A stretch of DNA of 21,189 bases from Leptospira sp. (GTDB taxonomy: Bacteria > Spirochaetota > Leptospiria > Leptospirales > Leptospiraceae). Each line of letters begins with the position of its first letter. Position 1 is the stretch's first letter. Location: NCBI GenBank assembly GCA_021413405.1, contig JAIOQL010000457.1, positions 1 through 21,189 of the forward strand, read 5' to 3'. The position numbers and the translations under genes were made by a program. Under the pieces are notes generated by a model. The model was not told where the DNA came from. It saw only the letters and a list, made by a program, of their open reading frames with translations, and ran no database searches. Positions 1 through 7,266 of the stretch are shown here, one piece after another.

Positions 1-103
1 CCTGAACATCACTCACTGTAAGGCGGAAAATCTCGTTTTTAGTGAGCTCTTCTTTAACTTCCTCCAGTTTATGAGGTTGAATGATCGCTATTATTAATTT
101 CAT
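1..103 (-). CDS. glnK: PII signal protein GlnK, second copy, 5' part only (cut by window start)
   Basis: The first 34 codons of a PII nitrogen-regulatory protein, reading off the left edge. The visible codons are identical base for base to those of the complete glnK at 1597-1941, so the product should also be a PII trimer that senses ATP/ADP and 2-oxoglutarate and plugs an Amt channel. The ATG is at 103, preceded by AGGAG 8 nt upstream. It starts 17 bp after the stop of amtB copy 1 and is presumably its operon partner. The T-loop and the C-terminal half lie outside the window, so it cannot be said whether the copy is complete or has diverged there. Confidence 0.93.
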   Translation of the reverse strand, partial: MKLIIAIIQPHKLEEVKEELTKNEIFRLTVSDVQ

Positions 104-129
104 TCCATTATCTCCTGTAATTAGATATT
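1..129. repeat. Exact direct repeat, copy A (glnK 5' end plus amtB copy 1 stop region)
   Basis: Every base of 1-129 equals 1839-1967, in the same orientation. The repeat covers the first 34 codons of glnK, its ribosome binding site and the last two codons plus stop of amtB copy 1. Identity ends at 130 (g here, c at 1968). The other end is hidden by the window edge, so 129 bp is a minimum length. Confidence 0.98.
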
Positions 130-1422
130 GTAACCTTTTTCTCCGTGAATCTCTGTATCGAGCCCGGCAATTTCCTTTTCCTCTTCAATTCTGAATCCGA
201 TCGATTTTTCAATCAGGAAAGCAAGAATATAGGAAACAACAAACGAATAAATCCCGGTAGCTGCAACACTGATCAGTTGAACCTGGATTTGTCCGCCACG
301 GGTAACTCCCTGTGCCAGAGAAATGGCAAATACTCCTGTCAGAATAGCACCTAACGCACCGCCAACGCCATGGATACCAAAAGCATCCAGGGTGTCATCA
401 TATCCCAATTTCCCTTTTAAAATTATTGCCCCATAGCAAATTGGAGAGACGATCGCCCCCATAATCATTGCTTCCATTGGTCCGACATAGCCAGAAGCAG
501 GAGTTATTACAACAAGCCCGGCTACGATTCCAGAAGCAGCACCAAGAGCCGTGGATTTTTTAGTGTGAATGTATTCGATTAACAGCCAGATCGCTCCCGC
601 AGCAGCAGGTGCAACAAGAGTTACGACGAAAGCACGGGCAGCAATTCCGTTTGTTGCAAGACCGGAACCGGCGTTGAATCCGAACCACCCAAACCATAAC
701 AATCCGGATCCGATCAGTGTATAAGTCATATTGTTCGGATGAGTTAGGGAACCGATTTCCCCTTTTCGTTTTCCAATCACTAATGCAGCCGCAAGGCCGG
801 CTATACCGGAAATCAGGTGAACAACCGTTCCTCCGGCAAAATCCAGGGCGCCCATTTTGAAGAGCCAGCCATCAGCCGCCCAAACCCAATGCGCCACAGG
901 ATCATATACCAATGTCGCCCAAAGAACAATAAAAAGAGTATATCCCGAAAGCTTCACTCTTTCAGCAATCGCACCGGAAATAAGAGCAGGTGTGATTAAA
1001 GCGAACATGCCCTGAAATAGAAAATGAACATATTTAGGAATAGTTCCTTCCAAAGTATTTTCATCTATACCCTTCATAAATAGAAATCCAAGATCCCCGA
1101 AATATGCTCCCGTTCCGGAAAATGACAAACTATATCCAAGAATAGTCCATTGCAATGTCAGAACCAGAATAGCCACAAAGCTATGCATCATTGTGGATAG
1201 AACGTTCTTAGACCGGACAATCCCTCCATAGAATAATGCAAGCCCGGGAATCATAAAGAAGACAAAAGCGGAAGCAACAATCATCCACGCCGTGTCTCCT
1301 TTGTCCATTACTGGCGCAGGCGGCGTTGCAACAGGTGCGGTCGCCGGTGCATCACCGAACAGGATTCCAGGCAGCATTACCAGCAAAGATAAGAATATTG
1401 TCAAAAATGCACGTTTATGCAT
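121..1422 (-). CDS. amtB: Ammonium transporter, copy 1 (Amt/MEP/Rh family)
   Basis: A 433-residue inner-membrane ammonium channel. It has an N-terminal signal-like segment (about residues 1-24), a Pro/Ala-rich stretch, then about eleven membrane segments, as in AmtB. Family hallmarks are the DFAGGTVVH signature at 194-202, which carries the first pore histidine (H202), and FGIHGVGG, which carries the second (H351). FYGGIVRSKN near residue 64 follows the E. coli-type AmtB pattern, unlike copy 2. The ATG at 1422 has a strong GGAGGG site 6 nt upstream. A second glnK starts 17 bp after the stop. Two terminators separate it from the upstream glnK, so it probably has its own promoter, but I could not identify one with confidence. 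It moves NH4+/NH3 into the cell and is normally gated by GlnK. Confidence 0.95.
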   Translation of the reverse strand: MHKRAFLTIFLSLLVMLPGILFGDAPATAPVATPPAPVMDKGDTAWMIVASAFVFFMIPGLALFYGGIVRSKNVLSTMMHSFVAILVLTLQWTILGYSLSFSGTGAYFGDLGFLFMKGIDENTLEGTIPKYVHFLFQGMFALITPALISGAIAERVKLSGYTLFIVLWATLVYDPVAHWVWAADGWLFKMGALDFAGGTVVHLISGIAGLAAALVIGKRKGEIGSLTHPNNMTYTLIGSGLLWFGWFGFNAGSGLATNGIAARAFVVTLVAPAAAGAIWLLIEYIHTKKSTALGAASGIVAGLVVITPASGYVGPMEAMIMGAIVSPICYGAIILKGKLGYDDTLDAFGIHGVGGALGAILTGVFAISLAQGVTRGGQIQVQLISVAATGIYSFVVSYILAFLIEKSIGFRIEEEKEIAGLDTEIHGEKGYNI

Positions 1423-1437
1423 AGACCCTCCAAAAAA
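1399..1437 (-). repeat. Translation-start block shared with amtB copy 2 (partner 3441-3480)
   Basis: On the minus strand this block runs from a T-run through GGAGGGTCT, the ATG and about eight codons ending in TTTTTGACA. It matches 3441-3480 with only about three mismatches and one length difference, whereas the Amt proteins soon diverge. It may be retained ancestry, gene conversion, or a shared RNA-level regulatory site. Confidence 0.75.
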
Positions 1438-1461
1438 GTTAATTAATTACAAACAAAAATA

Positions 1462-1476
1462 TCCCGATACACGGGA
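1462..1476. promoter_or_regulatory. Perfect inverted repeat TCCCG-N5-CGGGA upstream of amtB copy 1
   Basis: The 15-bp sequence TCCCGATACACGGGA is a 5-bp palindrome around a 5-nt spacer, centred about 47 bp upstream of the amtB copy 1 ATG. Its position suits an operator near the start of transcription. The cognate regulator is unknown, and such a short palindrome can arise by chance. Confidence 0.35.
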
Positions 1477-1526
1477 GTTACTGCTAAAAAGAAAATGTTG
1501 AGAATGGCTGTCAGATAATAAAGAAA

Positions 1527-1558
1527 AAAAGAGGACTTTTATAAAAAAGTCCTCTTTT
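1527..1558 (-). terminator. Strong intrinsic terminator after glnK (second of a tandem pair)
   Basis: A perfect 14-bp stem, AAAAGAGGACTTTT paired with AAAAGTCCTCTTTT around a 4-nt loop. On the minus strand a further T-rich run follows (TTTCTT). The A and T flanks make it potentially bidirectional. It lies between glnK and amtB copy 1. Confidence 0.9.
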
Positions 1559-1564
1559 GATTTT

Positions 1565-1597
1565 AAAAAATTTGCAATAATACTTCTAATTGCAAAT
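1565..1597 (-). terminator. First terminator of the pair, touching the glnK stop codon
   Basis: A 9-bp perfect stem ATTTGCAAT / ATTGCAAAT (1589-1597 with 1570-1578) with a 10-nt loop. On the minus strand it is followed directly by a run of six T. The stem is AT-rich and so weaker than the next hairpin. Together the two form a tandem terminator closing the amtB copy 2-glnK operon. Confidence 0.7.
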
Positions 1598-1941
1598 CAG
1601 ATCGCAGTTTTCCCACGTTCACCGGTGCGGATCCTGATTACTTCTTCCAGAGGGAGAATCATAATCTTTCCATCACCAATTTTTCCTTCACCGGTTTTTG
1701 CAGATTTGAGAATTGCATCTACAGTCGGTTTGACAAATTCATCGTTTACTGCTATTTCCAATCGCACTTTTCTCAGTAAATTTACCTGATACTCGTGCCC
1801 TCTGAAAACTTCCGTTTTCCCTTTTTGTTGTCCATATCCCTGAACATCACTCACTGTAAGGCGGAAAATCTCGTTTTTAGTGAGCTCTTCTTTAACTTCC
1901 TCCAGTTTATGAGGTTGAATGATCGCTATTATTAATTTCAT
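1597..1941 (-). CDS. glnK: PII nitrogen-regulatory protein GlnK
   Basis: A 114-residue PII protein (the family is usually about 112). It starts with the typical MKLIIAIIQPHKLEEV and has Gln39 and a T-loop with Tyr51 in FRGHEY, the usual uridylylation site. Position 46, often Tyr, is Phe here. The C-terminal part carries TGEGKIGDGKI, the PII nucleotide-binding signature. The trimer senses ATP/ADP and 2-oxoglutarate and inserts its T-loops into an Amt trimer to shut the channel when nitrogen is ample. It lies 38 bp downstream of amtB copy 2 in the same direction, the classic amtB-glnK pairing, and two terminators follow. Its 5' end exactly duplicates the partial gene at 1-103. GlnB is possible by sequence, but linkage to amtB favours the name GlnK. 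Confidence 0.95.
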   Translation of the reverse strand: MKLIIAIIQPHKLEEVKEELTKNEIFRLTVSDVQGYGQQKGKTEVFRGHEYQVNLLRKVRLEIAVNDEFVKPTVDAILKSAKTGEGKIGDGKIMILPLEEVIRIRTGERGKTAI

Positions 1942-1967
1942 TCCATTATCTCCTGTAATTAGATATT
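1839..1967. repeat. Exact direct repeat, copy B (glnK 5' end and upstream spacer)
   Basis: Partner of 1-129 with no mismatch. In this copy the bases matching the last codons and stop of amtB copy 1 (AATATCTAA on the minus strand) are non-coding, because amtB copy 2 has already stopped at 1980-1982. Confidence 0.98.
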
Positions 1968-1979
1968 CTTATCCTGGTA

Positions 1980-3464
1980 TCAATGTGCCCGATTAGTAAA
2001 ATCAGGATATGCTTCGGCTCCATGTTCGCCCATATCCAACCCTGATGTTTCCTCTTCCGCAGACACCCGAATTCCTCCAAGCATTTTCAGCGCATACCAG
2101 ATCACCATCGAGATAGCGAAGGTAAATATTCCTACAAGGATAATTCCCTTTAATTGGGTAAGGGTTTGCTGACCCGCAGTCAACCCGGTATCCAATGCCG
2201 CAATATTTTTGGCAATTTCTGTGTTATAGAAAAGTCCTAACGCGAGGGTTCCCCAAACTCCATTTACGAGGTGAACGGAAACCGCACCGACAGGATCATC
2301 TACTTTGATTTTATCAAAAAATAGCACCGAAACTACTACAAGTACACCTGCAATGGTGCCAATAATGGCTGCAGAGCCAATCGACACAAAGGCACACGGT
2401 GCTGTGATAGCAACAAGTCCTGCTAAAGTCCCGTTCAATATCATTCCTAAATCGGGTTTCTTTAATAGAATCCAGGCTGTAACTGTTGAGCTGAGAGCTC
2501 CCATCGCGGCAGCAATATTGGTTGCAACCAGAACGTGAGCAATTGCAACTCCATTTCCTGCAGACATTGTGGAACCAGGATTAAATCCGAACCAGCCAAG
2601 CCATAAAATTAGAGTTCCAAGTGCAGCTGAAGTCATGTTATGCCCGAGAATTGGTTTCATTTTTCCGTCAGGCAAAAATTTCCCGAGTCGCGGTCCCAGA
2701 ACTATTGCACCTGCCAGGGCGGCCCATCCGCCGACACTATGAACAACGGTAGATCCTGCAAAATCTCTAAAGTTTCCGAAAATGGAAGTAAACCCTTCCG
2801 CTCCCGGCGCCCCACCAAGAACTCCACCACCCCAAATCCAATGTCCAGTGACCGGATACATGAAAGCTACAAGCAGGAAACTGAAAACCAAAAAGGAGCT
2901 GAATTTAATTCTCTCTGCTACAGCCCCGGAAACAATAGTTGCTGCCGTTCCGGCAAAGACCAGTTGAAAGAAAAACTTGGCCCATAATGGAACCGGAGTC
3001 CAATTTATCGCACTATAGACACCAGCGTAAGCGGCCGTTGAGAAAGGATTCATTGCTTCATATCCTTTTCCTAACGCGGGCGAATTATCTGCTCCAGTAA
3101 GAAAGAAGAGACCAGAAGTTCCGAAAAACGGATTACCGTCCCCAAACATCAATCCCCAACCGATAACCCAGAACGAAAATGTTGATGCTGCAAATACAAC
3201 AAAATTCTTAGCCAGAATATTGACTGTGTTTTTGCTTCTTGCAAAACCGCTCTCCACCAAAGCAAATCCGGCATTCATAAAGAATACCAGCATTCCGGCC
3301 ACTAATACCCAAACTGTATCCAAACCAACACGCAAATCGCCTAAACCAGGCTTCAAGGCATCGATAGCCTTTGCGTCAGCAGTGGATGCCGCTTGTGCGA
3401 ACAAAAGAAATGGTGCCATAATTAAGGCGCACAAAATCACTGTCAAAAATGTACGTTTCTGCAT
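1980..3464 (-). CDS. amtB: Ammonium transporter, copy 2 (Amt/MEP/Rh family)
   Basis: A 494-residue ammonium channel. The reading frame is open to 3485, but the ATG at 3464 is chosen because AGGAGG lies 6 nt upstream and it gives a clean signal peptide, MQKRTFLTVILCALIM..FAQA, cleaved after about residue 25. Features counted from this start are DFAGSTVVH with the first pore His at about 242, VSVHLVNGVWG with the second at about 398, and about eleven membrane segments. MNAGFALVESGFARSKN near the first helix differs from copy 1 and resembles the longer Amt subgroup, so the two genes are old paralogues rather than a fresh duplication. glnK follows after 38 bp. A sigma-54-like promoter just upstream suggests nitrogen or stress control through RpoN. 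Confidence 0.95.
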   Translation of the reverse strand: MQKRTFLTVILCALIMAPFLLFAQAASTADAKAIDALKPGLGDLRVGLDTVWVLVAGMLVFFMNAGFALVESGFARSKNTVNILAKNFVVFAASTFSFWVIGWGLMFGDGNPFFGTSGLFFLTGADNSPALGKGYEAMNPFSTAAYAGVYSAINWTPVPLWAKFFFQLVFAGTAATIVSGAVAERIKFSSFLVFSFLLVAFMYPVTGHWIWGGGVLGGAPGAEGFTSIFGNFRDFAGSTVVHSVGGWAALAGAIVLGPRLGKFLPDGKMKPILGHNMTSAALGTLILWLGWFGFNPGSTMSAGNGVAIAHVLVATNIAAAMGALSSTVTAWILLKKPDLGMILNGTLAGLVAITAPCAFVSIGSAAIIGTIAGVLVVVSVLFFDKIKVDDPVGAVSVHLVNGVWGTLALGLFYNTEIAKNIAALDTGLTAGQQTLTQLKGIILVGIFTFAISMVIWYALKMLGGIRVSAEEETSGLDMGEHGAEAYPDFTNRAH

Positions 3465-3480
3465 AGACCCTCCTAAAAAA
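3441..3480 (-). repeat. Translation-start block shared with amtB copy 1 (partner 1399-1437)
   Basis: Nearly identical to 1399-1437. It covers the T-run, the AGGAGGGTCT ribosome binding site, the ATG and the first eight codons. This match also supports 3464, not 3485, as the true start of this amtB. Confidence 0.75.
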
Positions 3481-3508
3481 ACCAATTACATTTAAGTATA
3501 CTTTACCT

Positions 3509-3525
3509 ATGCAAATCGGGTACCT
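3509..3525 (-). promoter_or_regulatory. Candidate sigma-54 (RpoN) promoter for amtB copy 2-glnK
   Basis: Read on the minus strand, AGGTACCCGATTTGCAT fits the sigma-54 consensus TGGCACG-N4-TTGCW. The invariant GG and GC are exactly 10 nt apart, the -12 element TTGCAT is perfect and the -24 element matches 4 of 6. Predicted transcription starts near 3499, giving a leader of about 35 nt. Control of amtB by RpoN is established in several bacteria; here it is inferred from the sequence only. Confidence 0.65.
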
Positions 3526-3837
3526 ATGACGAAAAAAAAATCAAAATAGTAAGGACCGCCAGAGATACGGGATACCCGAAGGAAAGACAGCCTCCGCATC
3601 CGAACAAACCTATTTAACAGGGATTTTTTAATCAGAAAAGTTCGAATGCAGATAAATGGTTTATTGAATTATCAAAATGTATAAATATTAAGCAGAATCA
3701 GGGGAAGCCAACCCCGACAGGACGAAATCATCGGATTTGCGATTCTTTTTGTTTCGTAATTTTAACTGGATGCTCGTTGAATAGAATCTTGATTAACCAG
3801 ATGGTCAATTGCTACGCCTGAAAAGGTAAAACCGGTA
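3526..3837. other. Intergenic region with no gene; short inverted repeats
   Basis: No convincing reading frame, tRNA or known riboswitch was recognised. It holds CGGGATACCCG at 3568-3578 (4-bp arms around ATA), about 45 bp upstream of the sigma-54-like promoter, which could be part of an activator site. It also holds a small hairpin GGGG-N7-CCCC at 3701-3715. The block 3555-3605 is more GC-rich than its surroundings. No T-tailed terminator for the 3838-4707 gene is evident. Confidence 0.5.
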
Positions 3838-4707
3838 TCAATCAAAAGTGAAGAAATAACCAATTGTCAGATAATCACTATTTTGAATGGTCTGATTTGG
3901 TATATTTTTAGAAATGCTGGCAGGTCTATAATCAAAGAAATAACCGCTCACTTTTTCAGAATCTTTATGAAAATAAGCAGCATCTGCAACATTGAGAATA
4001 TATATCAAAAGAGTGAGAGCACCAAAAATCCTGGTTTCCCTATAATGCCTGTCAACTGTATCCCTTTGAAGCTGAAACGGGCGGTTATATATGTATGCAT
4101 TAATTGGATCCTGAAGGGTAGCCGATGAAGGAGTTGCACGTAAATATGGAGAACCCAGATGATTGAAATCACGAACGGAATTTCTGTATTCCTGATTCAT
4201 TACATAAGTTTTGTACCCCGAAAGAAGAATGAGCGCGGGAAAAACAATAGCAGGTGTTTTCCTTTTATCTGCCCATTGTCCCCAGCCTGGCAGCACTGCG
4301 GATCTCCACGCAACGCCAAACCTTGTCAAAGGAGTCCTTCTGGCTTCAGCCTCTCTCGCTTCTTTTGTCTTGCGATCTGCTTCTTCTTTTGATCTCTTTT
4401 CGTCGCCAGCAAGTTTCTTATCGTCTTCAATTTTCTTCTTTGCGGCTATTGCTTTTTCTTCTTCATCGTGAATTCGTCTGGCTTCTTTTTCGTCGACTTC
4501 CTTATAAATAACTTTTAATACCTGACCTTTCGGGTATTTTTGTGTTTTGCCATCCGGCAATTTTACTGAAATTTCCTTACTGTTCTGGTCTATGACACTG
4601 CCCTTAACTATTTTTCCATTTTTCAGGAGTATTGTTTCAGCAGACAGGGATAGAGACAATAAAGATAATCCAAAAAGCAGCAAAATGTATCTAAATTTGT
4701 TTAGCAT
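3838..4707 (-). CDS. Envelope protein with SH3-like N-terminus and DUF5683-like C-terminus
   Basis: A 289-residue exported protein of unknown function. Residues 1-23 are a signal peptide ending in SLSA. Residues 24-70 form a small beta-rich module (TILLKNGKIVKGSVI, then VKLPDGKTQKYPKGQV). Residues 70-124 are a highly charged Glu/Lys/Arg coiled-coil linker. From about 125 the sequence resembles DUF5683: WRSAVLPGWGQW, then a hydrophobic segment at about 152-168 and another near 225-245. The last residues (IGYFFTFD) have the alternating aromatic pattern seen at the ends of outer-membrane strands. It lies 57 bp downstream of the carboxyltransferase gene with no obvious terminator between, so it may be the last gene of that operon. 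The ATG at 4707 has only a weak ribosome binding site. The function cannot be assigned. Confidence 0.8.
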   Translation of the reverse strand: MLNKFRYILLLFGLSLLSLSLSAETILLKNGKIVKGSVIDQNSKEISVKLPDGKTQKYPKGQVLKVIYKEVDEKEARRIHDEEEKAIAAKKKIEDDKKLAGDEKRSKEEADRKTKEAREAEARRTPLTRFGVAWRSAVLPGWGQWADKRKTPAIVFPALILLSGYKTYVMNQEYRNSVRDFNHLGSPYLRATPSSATLQDPINAYIYNRPFQLQRDTVDRHYRETRIFGALTLLIYILNVADAAYFHKDSEKVSGYFFDYRPASISKNIPNQTIQNSDYLTIGYFFTFD

Positions 4708-4764
4708 GGCGTATTCTGTGTGATATTCTCAGGTTATTATTTTTTGTATATAATTTTTTAGCCA

Positions 4765-6366
4765 TTACATTCTGAATATCCCAAATGCAGGATCGGGGAT
4801 TTCCCGGTTTTTTGTACTCGAAAGACAAATTCCAATCGCTTTTCTGGTTTCCGCAGGATCAAGAATTCCATCATCCCAGAGACGCGCTGAGCTATAAATA
4901 CAGGAAGATTTTGAATCATAATCATCTGTGATAGGCTTCATAAATATTTTTTTCTCTTCATCTGACATGGTCTTTCCTTCTTTGGAAAGTTGATCCAGTT
5001 TCACAGTAAGAAGTACATTTGCCGCCTGCTCTCCTCCCATAACAGATATCCGGGAATTTGGCCACATAAACAAATATCGCGGATTGAAGGCCCTGCCACA
5101 CATTCCATAGTTGCCCGCCCCATAAGATCCTCCGATTACTACCGTCAGTTTAGGGACAACAGAAGTTGAAACTGCACTGACCATTTTCGCTCCGTCCCGG
5201 GCTATGCCTCCATTTTCATATTTTTTCCCGACCATGAAACCGGTAATATTCTGGAGGAAAAGAAGAGGAATTTTGCGATGATTACAGAGCTCAATGAAAT
5301 GAGTAGACTTTAGAGCGCTTTCCGAAAACAGAACTCCGTTGTTTGCGACAATTCCAACCGGCATTCCATAAATATTTGCAAATCCCGTTACGATTGTCGT
5401 AGCGTACAATTTTTTAAATTCGTGAAACCGGGAACCGTCCGTAATTCTTGCAATTATTTCCCGCACATCATAGGCCTTTCTGACATCTTTGTTTATTATT
5501 CCATAAATTTCATCGGAAGGATAGAGTGGTTCTTCAAAAGAAACCGGAAAGATATTTTTTTTGCGGTTCAGGTTCTGCACGATCGATCTGGTAATTTCAA
5601 TTGCGTGTGCATCGTTTTCCGCATAGTGATCAGTAACTCCTGAAATCCTGCAATGCACATCGGCTCCACCGAGTTCTTCGGGCGTCACGATTTCGCCTGT
5701 CGCAGCTTTGACTAGAGGAGGTCCGCCGAGAAAGATCGTACCGTTACCTTTTACAATGACAGATTCATCGGACATAGCCGGAATATATGCCCCACCCGCA
5801 GTACAACTCCCCATAACAACTGAAATTTGAGGGATTCCCAATGCAGACATGTTTGCCTGGTTGAAAAAAATTTTTCCGAAATGATCCTTATCCGGAAAAA
5901 CTTCATCCTGCATTGGAAGAAAAGCACCGCCGGAATCCACGAGGTATATACAGGGAAGCCTGTTATCCATCGCAATTTCCTGTGCCCTGACATGTTTTTT
6001 TACTGTGAGAGGATAGTACGTTCCACCTTTCACAGTTGCGTCATTGGCAACAATTACACATTCAGTATTATGAATTTTTCCAATCCCGGTTACAAGTCCC
6101 GCTCCAGGTACATTGTCACTATAAACATTTTCGCCATCCAGCGTTGAAAATTCAAAAAACGGAGAGCCTTTGTCGACTAACGCATCAATTCTTTCCCGGG
6201 CTGTAAGTTTTCCACGCTCGCGGTGCTTTGCGACGACTTTTTCACCGCCTCCGAGTTTTATCCTGGAAATTATGCTTTTTATGTTTGCAACTTTTCCAGA
6301 AAGGTCGTGGTAGTTTTCCTTATATTCCTGGGAGCCTGTTTGTATCTGGGATTCAATGATTTCCAT
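4765..6366 (-). CDS. mccB: Acyl-CoA carboxylase carboxyltransferase (beta) subunit, methylcrotonyl-CoA type
   Basis: A 533-residue carboxyltransferase that moves CO2 from carboxybiotin to an acyl-CoA. It aligns along its whole length with methylcrotonyl-CoA carboxylase beta chains as I remember them. Shared blocks include NDATVKGGTYYP (108-119), YLVDSGGAFLP (141-151), GSCTAGGAY (186-194), GGSYGAGNYGMCGRA (412-426), SVMGGEQAANV and the C-terminal FGIFRM. In the leucine pathway it converts 3-methylcrotonyl-CoA to 3-methylglutaconyl-CoA. Geranyl-CoA carboxylase beta (AtuC) is close and cannot be fully excluded. The biotin-carrying alpha subunit is not in the window, so it must be encoded elsewhere. 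The gene starts 6 bp after the hydrolase stop; the ribosome binding site is weak, suggesting translational coupling. Confidence 0.9.
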   Translation of the reverse strand: MEIIESQIQTGSQEYKENYHDLSGKVANIKSIISRIKLGGGEKVVAKHRERGKLTARERIDALVDKGSPFFEFSTLDGENVYSDNVPGAGLVTGIGKIHNTECVIVANDATVKGGTYYPLTVKKHVRAQEIAMDNRLPCIYLVDSGGAFLPMQDEVFPDKDHFGKIFFNQANMSALGIPQISVVMGSCTAGGAYIPAMSDESVIVKGNGTIFLGGPPLVKAATGEIVTPEELGGADVHCRISGVTDHYAENDAHAIEITRSIVQNLNRKKNIFPVSFEEPLYPSDEIYGIINKDVRKAYDVREIIARITDGSRFHEFKKLYATTIVTGFANIYGMPVGIVANNGVLFSESALKSTHFIELCNHRKIPLLFLQNITGFMVGKKYENGGIARDGAKMVSAVSTSVVPKLTVVIGGSYGAGNYGMCGRAFNPRYLFMWPNSRISVMGGEQAANVLLTVKLDQLSKEGKTMSDEEKKIFMKPITDDYDSKSSCIYSSARLWDDGILDPAETRKAIGICLSSTKNREIPDPAFGIFRM

Positions 6367-6372
6367 AATTTT

Positions 6373-7239
6373 TTATTTTTCTCTTTTCGAAAATGCCTTC
6401 ACCAGCATATCTATTTTTGCAGCACATTCCATAGGACAATCCTCCATTAAGAAATGTTTTCCAGGAAGATAATTGATCAGGCTGAGCCGCATCACCTGTT
6501 TCATATATTCAGATTCCATATGACTTAGAATTTTATCGTGCTGCCCCATCAGTATTTGCCGGCCACCAATCATTTTTTTAATCCCGTTCTCCATATCTCT
6601 CTGTGCGTGAATTGTCCGGTCAAACGATTGGGACATTTTTACAAAATTTCTCCGGGTCTTTCCGTTAAACAATAAAAATGAATAATCCTTTGCAGTGATA
6701 AAATCCATTGGTTTCTCTTTTGAAAGGAATTTGAAATTAAATAAGAAACGCAGTGTAAAAAAATTCAGGAAAAAGGAAAGAAAATCTCCAAGAAAACGAA
6801 CGCTAATCAGATTCAATGGAAAATACAGACTGAATTTCTTTAAATTCAAAAATGAGGAAATGACAGTAATCGATTTTATTTTTTCAGGATGCTCGTTCAA
6901 AAGAAGAAATGAAATTGGTCCTGCATAATCGTGCACGACCAGGTGAACTTTTTCATCTGTCATTTGCTCAAGAAACTTAAATAGCAGATGCGCGAAATAT
7001 CTGTGAGAATAGGAGCTTGTTGGTGATTCAGAAAATCCTATCCCCGGCAAATCAGGAGCAATGACTCTATATTTTTCGCCAAGTATCGGGATTATTTTTC
7101 TGTATGAATAAGAGGAAGCAAAAAAGCCATGCAGTAGGACAACAGGATCACCTGTTCCATGATCAATTGTAAATATATTAATGCCTTCGACATTAACAAA
7201 CTTACCCTTTTTTTGATGCGCATTTATTGTTTCACTCAA
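6373..7239 (-). CDS. Alpha/beta hydrolase with aspartate nucleophile (haloalkane dehalogenase / epoxide hydrolase-like)
   Basis: A 288-residue soluble alpha/beta-hydrolase-fold enzyme. LLHGFFAS (35-42) supplies the HG oxyanion motif. The nucleophile elbow reads VVHDYAG, so the nucleophile is Asp104, not Ser, as in haloalkane dehalogenases and epoxide hydrolases. GQHD (Asp235) and GKHF (His262) complete a plausible triad. The halide-binding Trp that usually follows the dehalogenase nucleophile is Tyr105 here, so dehalogenase activity is uncertain and the substrate is unknown. The cap region (about 125-210) is rich in Phe and Leu. The start codon is TTG at 7239, with no in-frame ATG nearby, so the exact start is less sure. 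It lies 27 bp after alternative glmU and 6 bp before mccB, apparently in one operon. Confidence 0.82.
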   Translation of the reverse strand: MSETINAHQKKGKFVNVEGINIFTIDHGTGDPVVLLHGFFASSYSYRKIIPILGEKYRVIAPDLPGIGFSESPTSSYSHRYFAHLLFKFLEQMTDEKVHLVVHDYAGPISFLLLNEHPEKIKSITVISSFLNLKKFSLYFPLNLISVRFLGDFLSFFLNFFTLRFLFNFKFLSKEKPMDFITAKDYSFLLFNGKTRRNFVKMSQSFDRTIHAQRDMENGIKKMIGGRQILMGQHDKILSHMESEYMKQVMRLSLINYLPGKHFLMEDCPMECAAKIDMLVKAFSKREK

Positions 7240-7266
7240 GTGAATTTCTACCGGATATAGTTACTT

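Noticed and set aside
121..3464. Idea that the two amtB genes are a recent tandem duplication
   Set aside because: The proteins differ in length (433 versus 494) and in family motifs (FYGGIVRSKN versus VESGFARSKN). Only the start block and the glnK region are near-identical.
3636..3660. GTTCGAATGC resembling a tRNA T-loop
   Set aside because: No matching acceptor, D or anticodon arms surround it.
3555..3720. Possible riboswitch or structured RNA upstream of amtB copy 2
   Set aside because: There are short hairpins and a GC-richer patch, but no match to riboswitch cores I know (cobalamin, TPP, SAM, glnA-type) and it lies upstream of the predicted promoter, so it would not be in the amtB transcript.
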